DNA of 64,000 nt, from the NCBI GenBank assembly GCA_021014945.1, contig MU266327.1, positions 124,001 through 188,000 on the forward strand, given 5' to 3'. The position numbers and the translations under genes were made by a program. This DNA comes from Leucogyrophana mollusca (taxonomy: Eukaryota > Basidiomycota > Agaricomycetes > Boletales). The notes beneath the pieces were generated by a model. The model was not told where the DNA came from. It saw only the letters and a program-made list of their open reading frames with translations, and did not search any database. This document shows, piece by piece, positions 32,927 through 44,961 of the stretch; position 1 is the first letter of the stretch; each line of letters begins with the position of its first letter.

Positions 32927-33460
32927 GGAGCAATGATTATTTCCAACGCCTGGTAAGCGGACTTCCGTTCATCTCATTGTACCCATTGTAACCTGGAGAC
33001 ACTGTTTCTCAGCGGGGCAATGCCCCATGATGAAGCTGCGTACCCAAATCCCTTCAGGTCTATCACAGGGCGTTTCCTCGACAGCCAAGGAAATCTGACT
33101 GATGGCACTGCCCAATACGTATTCGATTTCGGGGGCAAGGCATGTCCTGGCGATAAATCTTTGAGCCTCATTGACTAACCCCCGGTCATCAGATCTGTGT
33201 AGGTGAGACTTGACCTACAACAGGGTGACTGAGTTGGGGTGCTTTGGCCGAAAACCGAGCAATCTGGAATAGGTCGATACGTAACTGACGCATCGCTCTG
33301 GTCGGCTTTCATGTTCGCAAAGGCAAGGACAGCAACGGCAGCAACATTAACTTCAAGATCAAGTGGACCTCCGCCGTACCCACGCGAGCGGTCTTTTAAC
33401 GCTGGTGTTCACAGTCGCCTCAGTTTTGGCAGTGTACAGACATCCCAGCTTCCCCTTAAT
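32927..33460 (+). pseudogene. Cytochrome P450 C-terminal relic
   Basis: Decayed remains of a P450 monooxygenase, C-terminal exons only. In order: GAMIISNA at 32927-32950, then a former intron with GTAAGC and CAG ends, then AMPHDEAAYPNPF and GRFLDSQGNLTDGTAQYVFD, then the heme-ligand loop FDFGGKACPG near 33128-33157, where the cysteine survives but the usual arginine is lysine. An in-frame stop follows after DKSLSLID. Further on GRYVTDASLWSAF and, in another frame, NINFKIKWTSAVPTRAV match the normal P450 end (GRYVTDASLW is followed by the C-terminal strand). The stops, frame changes and lack of the N-terminal 350 residues make function impossible. The order of the pieces is the native one, so this is decay in place rather than rearrangement. 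Confidence 0.8.
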
Positions 33461-36400
33461 CATCACTCTGAGGGTGCCAGGAATGGGTGCGTGATGCCAG
33501 GGTGACGGCTCTTCACTGTGTGAGACCACACACTTCTGGTGTCCATATCTCCACTGAAACGGTATTCACCACCGTAACGGACTTATCACCTACCATTGAA
33601 TCGGTTAAGACTTGGAACAATGGTGGTGGTTGAGTTCCCTTTATGGACCTCTTCGTTACGGGAAAGAGAATACGCCCAGGAAGCTGAGCGCGGCGCACCT
33701 GATGGGTTACGAGCACGCGGTCGGCTCAGATACGACGACGCCTCTACCCTTCTATCCTCGCTGACCGGTATCGGGATTTCACGTTGACACCGGTATCAAG
33801 GTGAATCACGTGGATCTCCAATGTGTTTATCGTTAAACGGTGCGTCCATACTAGCCGATGGGTTGCGATCGATAGGCGCAGGATACTGATACCATAGACA
33901 GTGACAGACTTCGCTGGACCCGCATACTAGGCAGGGATGTCGTGCCACTGCTTCTCCAAGTATGAGTGAAGGACCTTGTGAGTAATAAAGGGGGCTGACT
34001 TTTTATAGCCTGCTGGATGTAGAATAGACACCTATACGACTTGATAGTGGAAATACAGTGGAGCGTCAAAACCAGGAGCCCGGATCCACCACGATAGCTC
34101 CCGATGTACCCTAATGTACCCCATCGCCACTAGGTATTAAGCTTTAAGCCTGAAGGCGTTTGCCCACGTCACATTACCGTACAGTAATTGAATAACTTCA
34201 TGGTCGTAACCGCCAGCTATATAAGAATTATAGGGGTATCTCGCTACAGGTGAAACTCGTCAGCTCAGGGATACTACTCGCATAAAAGAAAAGAAACACG
34301 CACTATGCCCTACAAGATCCTTGCAATGGGAATCATAATAGAATTTAAGGAGGACGCCGAGGGGCCTCTTCGATCTGAAGATAAAGGAGTTGACGTTGTT
34401 GGTCGTGTTCTTCAACGCAATACATCTGCTCATCGAGCCGTCTTTCTCTGAGAGGCTCTCCGAGAAGTAGTCATGGGCGCCTTTGGTTTAGCGGCATTCG
34501 GTGCCGGTAAAGGTTTCGAGGGCCCAAGTGGCGTCCTTCTTAAGAGGAATCGTGTAGTCGCAATTGTGTTCTTTTTTGGCGACGGCGGAAGTGACGGCGG
34601 CGAGAAGGAGAACGACGGCCTTTTGGCTGATGAACATTGCGCTGGTACCTTTGGATTCAGAGGTCAGCTGGGCAACGGTTCAAAAAAGTGGATGACGCGC
34701 ACTTGAAGGAGGTGGAATTCGACGAGATGATCCTCTCTGGAGCCCATGACGGCTTCACCATATAAGTACCCGTATGGTGACCCTTATGAGCCTCGTAAGC
34801 TAAGCAGTTGGCATGTCGGGTCGATAATGTGGAGCTCACTGCAATCATTACAAGTCATCGGTTGACCCCGGTTATGCATCGATGGACGTTGAGTTGACAG
34901 CGGTAAGCAGGGCCCCTGGGAATCAATCTTTTACAGCCCTCGGGCCAGCCTCGGGCTCGGGCACCCCTCCCGGGCATCAGGACATGTGGCCAGAAGGAGA
35001 CCGAAGGAGATGACGCCGACATGCATCGAACCTACGATTCGCCTCCGAACTCGCCCGAACCACCCAAACCTGGCCGCACAGGTGGAAGGCCGGGTGCTGC
35101 TCATCCCGCAAACCAGATATGTGAACACAGAAAACTGCGTGATCCTCCATGTTGCCCCACAGAAGGATCCGAGCTGTAGTGGCCGTAGAATACAGGCGAT
35201 TCGGGGAAAATAGAGAGAGGACACGGAAAAGTCAGAGCCCAGACAACACCCTGATACGTTGAAGTGAGGTTGTTCCGGTTGTTCAGAGACTCGCGTCGCG
35301 AATCTCTGTCATTATACATGCGGCATACCAGTAATGGGATGGGAACGAAGGGCCGAGAGACCGGGGTGGTTGGGCCTATAGCGCGGTACTAGGTGGACCA
35401 TCGGACTCCCAAGCCACGGTTAAGAAATTGATAATAAGTATGTCAAGGCCGCTGTTGCCAGAGAGAATGGAGATGCATCTGAGGTGGCACTCGACATCCT
35501 ACTTGCGATGAGTGGGGATGCTTCATTTCAGGGATGCTGTGTCCACGGTGGTGCGGAATCGGTAGTGTAAGGTAGCATGCCCGTCTCGGCCCTTACCCGT
35601 TTCGGATCACCCCAACATCCCTGACGAAGTTGGCATCAGCTTTTGTCCTCTTCTCGCCAGCTTCTTCTGACGTATCTAGAGGCCATCCTCCCAAATTGAC
35701 TGACCAACCCATCTGGTTAGGTGACTCGCGCTTCCGATCAGAAATACCTTCGAGAGCGGAAATCCCCACCAAAAGAGAAAAATGTAAGGAGTATAGGGCA
35801 CAGCAGGGGCTCATTGTTAAGCGGCGGCGTTATATGGTGGCATCCCTATTGTGGGTGATGCAACTCTGGGGAAAGCCCAACAAATGACATCCTCCCAAAC
35901 TTCGTCAAGGACAGTACCCCTCGCAGTGACCTCTTACATAGCACGACTGTTACTCGCCTTCCTGCTTTCCTTGTTGTCAGTATCTCCTTGCCTCTGATCA
36001 AGTGGTTCGTGTTATGGCTGTGGCGGCGGACAATCGAAGCTGCAGCGCGGACTTCCCCGATATCATCACCTGCCATGTCGTGGCTACCAATTCGCGCCCG
36101 AGGTCCGCAAGCTTACACTTTGTAAGCGACAATATCTAAACCACTCGTATGCTCAACCGAGGTTTGTTCGACGGTAAGCGCTTTCACCCATCGAGCTCGT
36201 CCACGGCACACCGATCTTTTCGTTCCAACTCTACTGCATCCTCACCCTTGATGTATGAACATTAGCTTGGTACAGATTGCTCTGCGGTGACAGAAAAACA
36301 CACCTCGGAGCGCTGGCTGAGTTCGACCATTCTGCTCTCTAATGGAACTGGGTGACTGAAAATGATCGACGACACAGAGACTGCTACTTCCTCCTGCGTA

Positions 36401-36598
36401 TGAGTATGTTGCCGTTCATTGAGTCTGCGAAGTCAATAATCACTACCGATAGTACAGCGTAATCGCGAGGCGACTCATACATGGCCACTGTATGAAGGGA
36501 GGCTTTCCATCAAACAGCGACGTGGCGAAGGAAGGGTAGGGACCCACTCATAGTGATAACATAGAACTTGCTCGACATAAAGTGTAACGGCACCCTAG
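33461..36598. other. Gene-poor region, downstream part
   Basis: Over 3 kb with no gene I can support. Short open frames occur on both strands (for example 34473-34706 plus, 34931-35224 minus, 35630-35887 plus) but none shows a domain, splice pattern or compositional signal. I saw no terminal repeats or transposase/reverse-transcriptase motifs. It may be decayed repeat DNA. Confidence 0.4.
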
Positions 36599-38055
36599 TT
36601 AGTCACGGGTCAGCAAGCGGAAACCCTGGAGGGAAAATATGGACCAGTAAAGCTTTATCGGGCGCGCAAGGTAAATCACAAAAAACAGAACTTGAGCAAC
36701 GCTAACGAGGAGCCCACGATGGACGATAAATATCATGAGCTTTTGCATCATTGTGTCAGAACTGCTGAGCACATTAGAAAACCCAAAAATGGCGCGAACA
36801 AACAACATCACCACTGGAGCTTTGTTTTTGTTTTTGCACTTGATAAAAGTCTGGTCAATGAAGTAGTGGTGATAACGCCTGCGACTGCTGAGAAGCTTGC
36901 ACGTATGCCAAATAAGATCTGTGAAGGGCAGGTTGGTTAGGGAAAGGCTGAGCGAAACACCTTGCACCTTATTTTCTTCGGTGGCCAAGTAGGCGATTTT
37001 GTCTTGGTCGAATAAAGCTGCTGCCGACACTTTACAGTAAAACCATTAATGTCGTAGTTTGAACGGTGCCTTCGTCCCTCCATTTACCTACGCCGGCGAC
37101 TAGTGGATCACATTCATCGAGCTGAAGATAAACGAAGGTCGGAGGAAGGGAATGACTGACCGAATGATCCCGTAGCGAAAAAGATCTTAGAATTGCGTGA
37201 ACGAGCCGCTCAGTACCGCGAGACAACCGCACTCACAATGACGCTGCATATCCACCGACTATTCTGGTCGACTATATGGAAAATTCGCGTGAGTGATGCG
37301 TTAAGGCATACATGAAATGGTTCCCACGGAGATAGATATGACCCGCAAGAAATAGTTGGACCCTGTTGAGCAATCAGGACAATGTGCACGTCCAAAGCCA
37401 GAAAACGCACAAGAACACAATCACTACTGTGACGATAACCTCACAATTTAACGAGCTGAAGGAGATAAGAGTCCAGTCATCCATTTCTGTTGAAAGGTCA
37501 TTGCGCGTACTCCGTCATTCTGGACAACTGCGCCAAATTTCCAAAATTTACAACCTGGAAACGTTCCATGAATCGCGAACGAAGAGAAATACATAGATCA
37601 AACACACACCAAGAAGGTATGCATGGCAGACACGTCGAGACAGGTGGCAAAGAGATCACCTAGTCTGCACATGAAACTATTGGGACAATGCAACACCATC
37701 GGTTCAAGCACGCACATCAAAATCGCTACCTAGATTGTGCTATTATGAGCGGTTGGGCGCAGTGGAGGTGTCTGGTACTCACGGCTATACGGAGGGGCCA
37801 CGGGTCCTTGAAATTGTTGACGTAGCTCCAACCTTGCACAAGCGTAACGCCCGCTAACCTATCGACCCCAGGGATTAGGAATCAGTTAATTTCCTGGTTG
37901 AATTCGAACTTACAAAGTAGCTAGCACAAACCCTGCAACATGAATGGGAGTGTAAGCAAAGACTCCAAGCGGCTACTTTCGGGTTACGAACCATAGTACA
38001 TTCCATCAAAGACATGCGATATGTTGGTGCCGACTGTGCCAATGGGAGCGTCCAT
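36599..38055 (-). CDS. DUF6534-type multi-pass membrane protein
   Basis: Member of the DUF6534 membrane-protein family that is greatly expanded in mushroom-forming fungi; function unknown. The start MDAPIGTVGTNISHVFDGMY at 38055 splices to GFVLATL, then LAGVTLVQGWSYVNNFKDPW near 37800-37860, then LGDLFATCLDVSAMHTFL and VVNFGNLAQLSRM. The order and spacing fit the family's first three helices. Downstream exons include VIVTVVIVFLCVFWLW, RIFHIVDQNSRW and, in the final exon, TFIKCKNKNK, SSDTMMQKLMIFIVHRGLLV and LFFVIYLARPI. The usual family ending, with LNxR after the last helix, is missing; the frame stops after GFRLLTRD. It may be truncated or use another intron. Several middle splice sites remain uncertain, so the gene could also be mildly degraded. 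It borders the gene-poor, relic-bearing region. Confidence 0.68.
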
Positions 38056-38860
38056 GGCAAAACAGTATCCGCCTTGCCTGCAAGGTCTGAATGGCAGAGC
38101 AAATGTGCAAGTAAGGCGGAACCTGGCGGAACGCACAAGGAATGCGCGATGTTAGTGTTAATGCAGCAAAACCGGGGTCGAACCGGAATTGCGTTTGTTG
38201 GGACCCATATTATTGGAATGATATTATTGATGATTTGGGGGTTTAATCTGACACCGGCTATAGGATCAGTAAGAGATTCGTCGGCACCACGAGTGGACCC
38301 ACAAGTGGAAAAACTTCAAAAGTTTCCTGAAAACTAAAGGCCAAGCAACTGCTTTCCGACAAGTCCCAGATATTTGACGTGACACGTACACAGCCTGTGA
38401 TCGCTAGTCCAAGGTGTATTGCAGCGCTGGCGAGTACCCGTCTGGCTGTCCCTCCAATCTGCCACAGTCGAACTTCGATGGGCCTAATTTTTCCTGATCA
38501 AATTCGGTTGCAATGAATCATATTCATTGCTGGGACGTCAGTAAGCAACAAAAAGGGCCCACTGGCAACGGCTAGCATAGGCGGGCGCGCATTCAGGACC
38601 AGATACCTGAGTACTGAAGCAAAGTACAAAGTGAAAGAGATGTTGGAAATGAGCACCTCACTTCCTGGCTGGGCCATAGCTAAACCAGAAGAGGCGTTGA
38701 TCGCTGACTCCGATGTGCAACATAGCCTCACGACGCCAAAATAGCAACACCAACTCTGTATGTTATGATGTATGATTGAGCTCGTCGACATTATTATAAC
38801 ACGCGCACCGAACTACCAGAGAAATGCACAAAACACAAGCGAAAAAGTCAATTATGGCCT
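38056..38860. other. Intergenic region
   Basis: About 800 bases between the U1-C stop and the DUF6534 start. A 97-codon minus frame at 38498-38791 is hydrophobic in part but resembles nothing I know. No repeat seen. Confidence 0.4.
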
Positions 38861-39763
38861 TTACCTGCCGCCATTCAGCATTCTCAGCCTATCGGGGTGT
38901 ATACCACCTGGACCTAGGTTAGGAGGGGGGCCGTTACTGGGTGGCGGAGAGCTTTGCGCTGGTGGCACGGACGGGCCATCAGCGGGACCGAAGTTGCCTC
39001 CAGGTGGGAAGGGCGGTAGAGCACCGCCGGGAGGAGGTCCACCGTTAGGAGGGAAAGGGGGGACACCTGACCCAATGTGAGACTCACACTCATCTGAGTG
39101 TGCCAAACTAACGACATACCGTTAGGGAAGGGGCCGGGGGGGCCCATACCTGGCGGCGGCATTCCACCAGGTGGGAATGGAGGAGCACCGCCAGGAGGCG
39201 GACCCATCATACCGGGAGGGGGGAAGCCTCCGGGTGGGAAAGGCGGTCTACCTGTGCAATAGGGATTGTCAGTAGACGGCTGAGGAGCGTGTGATGACCC
39301 CGACTTACCTCCAAAAGCACCCGGGGGAGGACCTCCGAAACCCATTGGAGGGCCTCCGAAAGAAGGTGCGGGACCACCTAGATGTTGGGGGCCAAATCCA
39401 AAGCCACCAGGGGGTGGACCGCCTCCACTTTCATACGCTGCGGTGATTTGGTCAATGATGTTTTGGGCTTTGTCATGGCCGAGCGCTGAAGGGCGTGGTG
39501 AGAAACGTGGTTGAATAGAAGCGAAAGAGAACCTACAGGCATAGTAGTCTCTAACATTTGAGAGATGGTTTCGACCGCTGTTGTGAGCCTTCCGTACTGG
39601 TACAAGACAAATCCGTTTGTCATGATCGTTAGCTGGAAAAACATAGTGAACCCACCTGAAGTAGAGTCGTGAGTTAAGAATACATCGCAGTAATCACAGT
39701 AGTGTTTCTGCGCATATTGTCAGTTGGATATCGAGCCACGAAACGCAAGATACACACCGGCAT
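38861..39763 (-). CDS. YHC1: U1 snRNP protein C (U1-C)
   Basis: U1-C stabilises pairing of U1 snRNA with the 5' splice site. The first coding exon is only ATGCCG (39758-39763), giving MP. It splices to [17 protein letters not shown], then to [20 protein letters not shown] and [20 protein letters not shown]. This is the U1-C zinc finger (C-x2-C, then H-x5-H) with the conserved following helix. The remainder is rich in Pro and Gly ([18 protein letters not shown]), as usual for U1-C, and ends [14 protein letters not shown] at a TAA stop. Introns also break the Pro-rich tail. The start was chosen because [10 protein letters not shown] is the known beginning of the family and the GTGTGT donor follows directly. 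Divergent from LSM3, 96 bases between the two start codons. Confidence 0.93.
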
Positions 39764-39859
39764 GACTGCTTCTTGTCGATAGCTTGGTTGAAGGAGTGCT
39801 GTGGCTGAGTTCGAAAACGGCCGTCCTTGGCTGACTAATCGAGACTGTTCTTGACCTCG
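39764..39859. promoter_or_regulatory. Bidirectional promoter, U1-C / LSM3
   Basis: Only 96 bases separate two divergent start codons, so both 5' UTRs and the core promoters must overlap or extend into coding DNA. No TATA box is visible. Confidence 0.6.
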
Positions 39860-40312
39860 ATGGATCCGTCATCTACAGGCATCCAGGAGCCGTTCGACTT
39901 GATTCGCTTGTCGCTCAGCGAACGTGTCTTCGTCAAACTACGAGGAGATCGGGAGCTTACCGGTGTTCTACATGTATGCGGCTTTTTCGCATCTTTATTC
40001 GCATTGTTTGAAGTTATCCATGCAACACAGGCATATGATGGCCATATGAATCTTATCCTCAGTGATGTCGAGGAGACGATCATGATTGTCGATATGGTGG
40101 ATGGTGCACCAGAAGGACAGGGGACCGTTAAAGTATGAAAATCATCTGTGAAACAAATTTGACGCGTCGCTCAACTGCATCAGGTTGCGAAGCGAAAAAT
40201 GGAGATGCTTTTTGTCCGCGGCGATGGTGTTATCTTAGTGAGTGATTCAACCGTATTAATTGGTCCGTCCCTCATCTAAGTTTTCCAGGTCTCTCCTCCT
40301 TCACGAACGTAG
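39860..40312 (+). CDS. LSM3: U6 snRNA-associated protein LSm3
   Basis: Sm-fold subunit of the LSm1-7 (mRNA decay) and LSm2-8 (U6 snRNP) rings. Start [20 protein letters not shown] at 39860. The Sm1 motif reads [19 protein letters not shown] and continues after an intron as [19 protein letters not shown]. The Sm2 motif follows the next intron: [20 protein letters not shown], with stop TAG at 40310-40312. Three introns; the last leaves only VSPPSRT on the final exon. Length (under 110 residues) and the motif order fit LSm3. The RNA-binding residues (HMN in Sm1, RGD in Sm2) are present. Confidence 0.94.
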
Positions 40313-40609
40313 TGAGGGCGGCCCCATAGCTTTACATCTGCAAAATAGGACCGCAAGTCCTTGCTGCCAGTATATATTTTTCGGCAGTATGCAAATTCCT
40401 CAGGCATGTTATAATCCCGTTGTTCTGTATCGTCGTTTGCAAAAAAGCACATATGTTGGCCCATGGTCGCCGTAGATCCGTCGTATCGAATAGACTGGTG
40501 CGTATAATTACATTATTACATGCTCAGGAAGTAGAACCAGGTACAGGAGGCGATACAGATGATCGTACACAACACTAGATCTTGTTCTTGCCCTTTCCAG
40601 TATTCAAGC

Positions 40610-41421
40610 TTAGCTTGTGGCCACCACCAGTCCCGAAGGACAGACCTCTCTCATGCGCACATCTTTTTCTACAGGATGTTCGTCGAGACACGGTGTACTG
40701 GCGGAGGAAGTGCAGTCCGACGGCAGCATTGTTACAGGGAACACCGGTGCGCGATCTCCCAAGAAGTCATCGTCTGAGTCTGGGCCGACTGCCCCTGCGG
40801 GCCAAGTTTCCGGGTCCCGTAACCACCCGGCATGTATCACTTTGATCTGCATGGGAGAATGAGTACCTAAGTAGGGGACTGAATGGAGGTAAGACCACGA
40901 ACCACCAAAGTCATAGGAAGCCTCCGTTTCAGTCTGCCACCAGCCACAAGACCTTTCCAGACTTTCTCGACCCCACCTCTCCAGGCTTCTTCACTACGGA
41001 CAGCTCCCGGGGGGCTCAATAACTGTTCGAGCCGCTGGCGTGAGGACGACTGCGAAGATCTTTGGGGGAGCTTTGTGGGGGTGAGCCAGAGTGCTCTCCT
41101 CGCGGCATAGTGTTCAGGGCCGGGGGGAGGCAAGTCGGCAGTAGATAAGATTGATGGGTGCGTGGCATCATTTGGAGATGTCAACGGTGTAGCGTTAGCA
41201 GACAAATTAGTGGCATTGCGGGTGAGCTTGCTAGTAAGTCTCGGAAAATAAGAAGAAGCGGCAGCGAGTGTGATCGAGCGTTCAGAGAGGCGAGTATTGG
41301 AAGATTTGTCTAGTTTCGCGGGTATCATGAAAAGGTATGGGACAAAGAAAAGGACATGCAGCCAGAAGGATGCACGGTACAAGGCCAGCAGAAGAAAAGA
41401 ACCCGAGCATATGGAGGCCAT
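40610..41421 (-). CDS. Unknown protein with N-terminal membrane helix
   Basis: A two-exon gene I do not recognise. Starting at MASICSGSFLLLALYRASFW (41421), it has a long hydrophobic stretch continuing LHVLFFVPYLFMIPAK, so one or two membrane helices. Next comes a Ser/Thr/Asn-rich region (LTRNATNLSANATPLTS) and a basic part with KLPQRSSQSSSRQRLEQLL and KVWKGLVAGGRLKRRLPMTL. An intron (GTTCGT to GCAG) joins MTLV to IKVIHAGWLRDPETW, and an acidic end (GPDSDDDFLGDRAP) runs to the stop at 40610. An upstream exon is possible since a GTGAGT site precedes the ATG. It lies 122 bases from the divergent GRR1 start, so they may share a promoter. Confidence 0.6.
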
Positions 41422-41543
41422 ACTGCAGTCGCTGTTATAGGAAATATTTTTCCACGCCACTCACGAACAAGGTCCCGGTCAGCCTGAGCCCTGGCTTGAA
41501 CGTAACCGCTACAGATCATCAGTCTATAGCCTTGGCTGCAGCT

Positions 41544-44427
41544 ATGCCCTCCAACAGGACAACGAGGATTGTATATAGAATCCATTCACCTTCGCAGTCC
41601 ACAACCTCTCTTTCAGAAAATGACGAAGACGACTTAAATAAATCTGTATTTTTTCCCGCCTCAAGTGCCGTGGCCGTCTCGCCAGCCCAGTGGTCCCGCT
41701 TGCACCATCTCCCAAACGGTGCACGTTCTTCCCATTCCCCAATGTCCCAACTCCCTCCAGAGGTCCTCATACACATCCTAAAGCACCTCCATTCTCCTCG
41801 CGATCTCTATCATTCCCTCCTCGTTTCCCGTTCCTGGTGCGAGTGCTCAGTCGAGCTGCTATGGCACCGACCAAGTTTCACCCGATTGTCCACCCTCGTC
41901 AAAATGATGCGGGTCCTTAGTCGCGGCGATCAAACTTTCACATACGCTCGTTTCATCAGGCGCTTAAACTTCCTTTTCTTAGGCGCCGACCTTACCGATG
42001 CACTCTTCTCCCGGTTAGCACAATGCGACAGGCTGGAGAGATTAACCCTGGTCAACTGTAATTCCATCTCGGATGACGCTCTCGCTCGCGTCCTGCCATG
42101 CCTGCCCAATCTTGTCGCCATCGATTTAACTGCTGTTTCGGAGACCTCAGATAAAGTCATCATCGGTCTTGCTATGGCGGCCAGACGACTCCAGGGCATT
42201 AACCTGACCGGCTGCAAGCAAGTCACCGACCGTGGTGTCCTTGCATTGGCCGCCCATTGCCCCCTGCTACGGCGCGTCAAGCTCTCTGGTGTAGAGCAGG
42301 TCACCGACACCCCCGTATCAGCACTCGCCAAATCTTGCCCTCTCCTTCTCGAGATTGATCTCAACAACTGCAAGCACATTACAGATAAATCTGTTCGCGA
42401 TCTCTGGACCTACTCTGCGCACATGCGTGAAATGCGACTTTCACAGTGTGTAGAATTAACCGACGCCGCTTTCCCCGCTCCCTTAAAATCCGACGCTGTT
42501 TCTCGCCCGAATCCATTCCCCGCTTCTTCCACCAAACACACCGAAGAATTCCCACCACTAATTATTCCCAAGCCCCTGGAACATTTGCGTATGCTGGACT
42601 TGACAGCATGCTCTCTTATCACAGATGATGCGGTCGATGGCATCATCTCCCACGCCCCCAAGATCCGCAATCTGGTCTTATCGAAATGCCAGCAGTTGAC
42701 TGATAGGACAGTTGAAAATATTTGCCTGCTGGGCAAGCATTTACACTACCTCCACCTGGGTCATGCCACCAGCATCACTGACCGTTCCATCAAGAATCTT
42801 GCGCGGTGCTGCACCCGTTTACGATATGTGGATTTTGCAAGTGCGTTATTAATTTGTGCACACAATTCCCTGGCTTCGTTGACCAAGCTCCGATAGATTG
42901 TGTATTATTGACGGATATGTCTGTCTTTGAGCTCTCAAGTTTACCAAAGCTACGACGCATTGGTCTAGTTCGAGTCAGTAACTTGACGGACGAAGCCATC
43001 TACGCCTTGGCGGAGCGACACAGCACCCTTGAACGTATCCATCTATCCTATTGCGATCAAATATCCGTTATGGCCATTCACTTCCTGTTACAAAAGCTTC
43101 ACAAGCTTACCCATCTCAGCCTGACTGGCATACCATCGTTCCGCAAACCTGAGCTTCAACAATTCTGTCGGCAGCCACCCCAGGTACGTTCATCACGCCG
43201 TCTTGTAGGCTGTCCCGTTGACGAGCATTTGGCTAGGAATTCAATATGAGTCAGCGACTAGCCTTCTGCGTCTATTCGGGCAACGGTGTCGCAAAGCTGC
43301 GGGCATACTTAACTGACCTCTTCAATACCATCACGGAGGACATGAATGCCGACGACGACGAAACGGAGTATGACGATGATTTTGAAGACGGGTTTGTGGA
43401 TGGGGCCCCAGATGCTGAGATGGAAACCGGAAACGAAGGCGATCTTGATGAGGACTTCATGCATGATGGGACATTTCATTTTCAGAGCACCCCCCAACCT
43501 TCTGCTTTACGGGGACACCGACCAGAAACCATCGTCACTCATATATCACAACATCCAGAGCTAGCCATCCAACGCGATCAAACTGTTCGACCGCACGTGA
43601 ACGCCACCAGTTCCGCCACGTTCTCCCCCATTCAACAAATCATCCTCGGCAATCCGGGGGACACTCAGCCACCCTCGAATGTTGCCCAGCGCAGATCGCG
43701 AGGGTTTGGTCACCAACCTGTCGTGGAATCCTCTACATCTCCCACCCCAAGCGATGTCCCTTCCAACCGCAGCACCGGGACAGCCCAGTCGAATGGTGCC
43801 GGATTCTTCCGCACGTACGAAGACATCGCTTCGTCATCAAGGAGCAATGGCGCCTTGACTCCCGATTACATATATGCTGAAATTGGACATGGTCGGGGGG
43901 CGGGGAATAATGCCAACCACCTGAACGCCCTGCCCCAGAATTTCGCGAGGCATAGTTTCGTATCTACAGGTGCCTTCAACGGAGCTGGTCCATCCGCCCA
44001 AGGAATAACCCAAGTCATGCACTCCGCGAATCCTTCCCTCGATCTACGTAGCAGCCATAGTTCCAGCCGCGACCGCGGATCTGCAGGTGACAGTCAGGTA
44101 TATCGTGCCTCCAGTCACTCCGAAGACAGCGTCCCCTGGCCTCACATGCAACACGAACTTCCATCCCCTTCATCGAGGCCCCCAATGAGTCGAGATTTGC
44201 ACGACTCAGTTCATGCTGCTTTAGGTCCTGAAGCAGACGGTCGAGAGCCCGGAGGAAGGGGAAGGAGCGTGAAGAGAAGCCTACGCAACACGTTCAATGC
44301 CGCGGAACACTATGCAACATCCTTTCTATTTGGCCGTGCGACTGCCTCCACCAGCGAGGTAAATGTCGGTAATGGCTGGGTCAATGGATCTGGGGGATCC
44401 AGTGGAAGTGGTAATCAGTCGCGTTGA
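41544..44427 (+). CDS. GRR1: Grr1-type F-box / leucine-rich repeat protein
   Basis: Substrate receptor of an SCF ubiquitin ligase; yeast Grr1 targets G1 cyclins and nutrient-signalling proteins. Exons 41544-42840, 42897-43183 and 43237-44427 give 924 residues in frame. The F-box is near residues 75-115 (QLPPEVLIHILKHLHSPRDL, then SLLVSRSWCECSVELLW). About a dozen cysteine-containing LRRs follow, with the typical NCNSISDDAL, GCKQVTDRGVL, NCKHITDKSV, ACSLITDDAV and YCDQISVMAI, followed by the conserved LTHLSLTGIPSF. After the LRRs comes AFCVYSGNGVAKLRAYL and then about 350 residues that are acidic, then Ser/Asn/Gly-rich and probably disordered, including a short basic stretch (GRSVKRSLRNTFNAAEHYAT). 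A paralogue lacking the F-box lies 10 kb downstream. Confidence 0.92.
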
Positions 44428-44961
44428 TGTTGAGCGCCAATCATCCCCCCTCGGCTCGCATCTGCACAAAACATGTTCTGCAAGGTCTCCCCGTATTTTT
44501 CTTGTCCTTTTCATCCCAAATTGTACCCCTACGCACATCATCATAGCACGAAGCCCGCGGACTGTCATATTCTTCGTGGTATTACCGTCGTCGATGTTGT
44601 CTGTCGTTTGCCTATATCGCAGAAATTACGAACCCTTTCTGTCTCTGAAATCTTTGTATAACCTTTTTTCGACATGTCAGAGCTATCGATGTGTACATGG
44701 CCACAGCTTCTACGTACACAACATCGTTGAGAAGGAACGACTGCCTTCCTTCGAATCTTTGGTCTGCCAACGGGAGACTAGGCAAATCCAGTGATACCTC
44801 GATCACGATCACCTCCCTGGTGCCACTGAGCCAGTTCTGAAATTCCCGACCTCGAGCTCTCTTTCACATCTCACCTATTGACTTGCGCAGTCTTCTACTC
44901 AGTCTGCTCTTGTGACGGCTATAAGGACTCGGCGCCCCGTGCAACTATCACAGACGATATC
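44428..44961. other. Intergenic region, GRR1 3' flank and NAA10-A promoter
   Basis: About 530 bases. Pyrimidine-rich and without recognisable coding content; the open frames here have no family resemblance. Confidence 0.45.

Noticed and set aside
34740..34850. A 5S-rRNA-like string (CTAAGCA with CATGTCGGGT nearby)
   Set aside because: The internal control region and paired ends of 5S rRNA are not present; similarity is only to short pieces.
33461..36598. Possible transposon in the gene-poor region
   Set aside because: I looked for terminal repeats, target-site duplications, and reverse-transcriptase, integrase or transposase motifs and found none.
38861..39380. Glycine/proline-rich plus-strand frame resembling a structural repeat protein
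   Set aside because: It is the antisense of the U1-C proline-rich tail.
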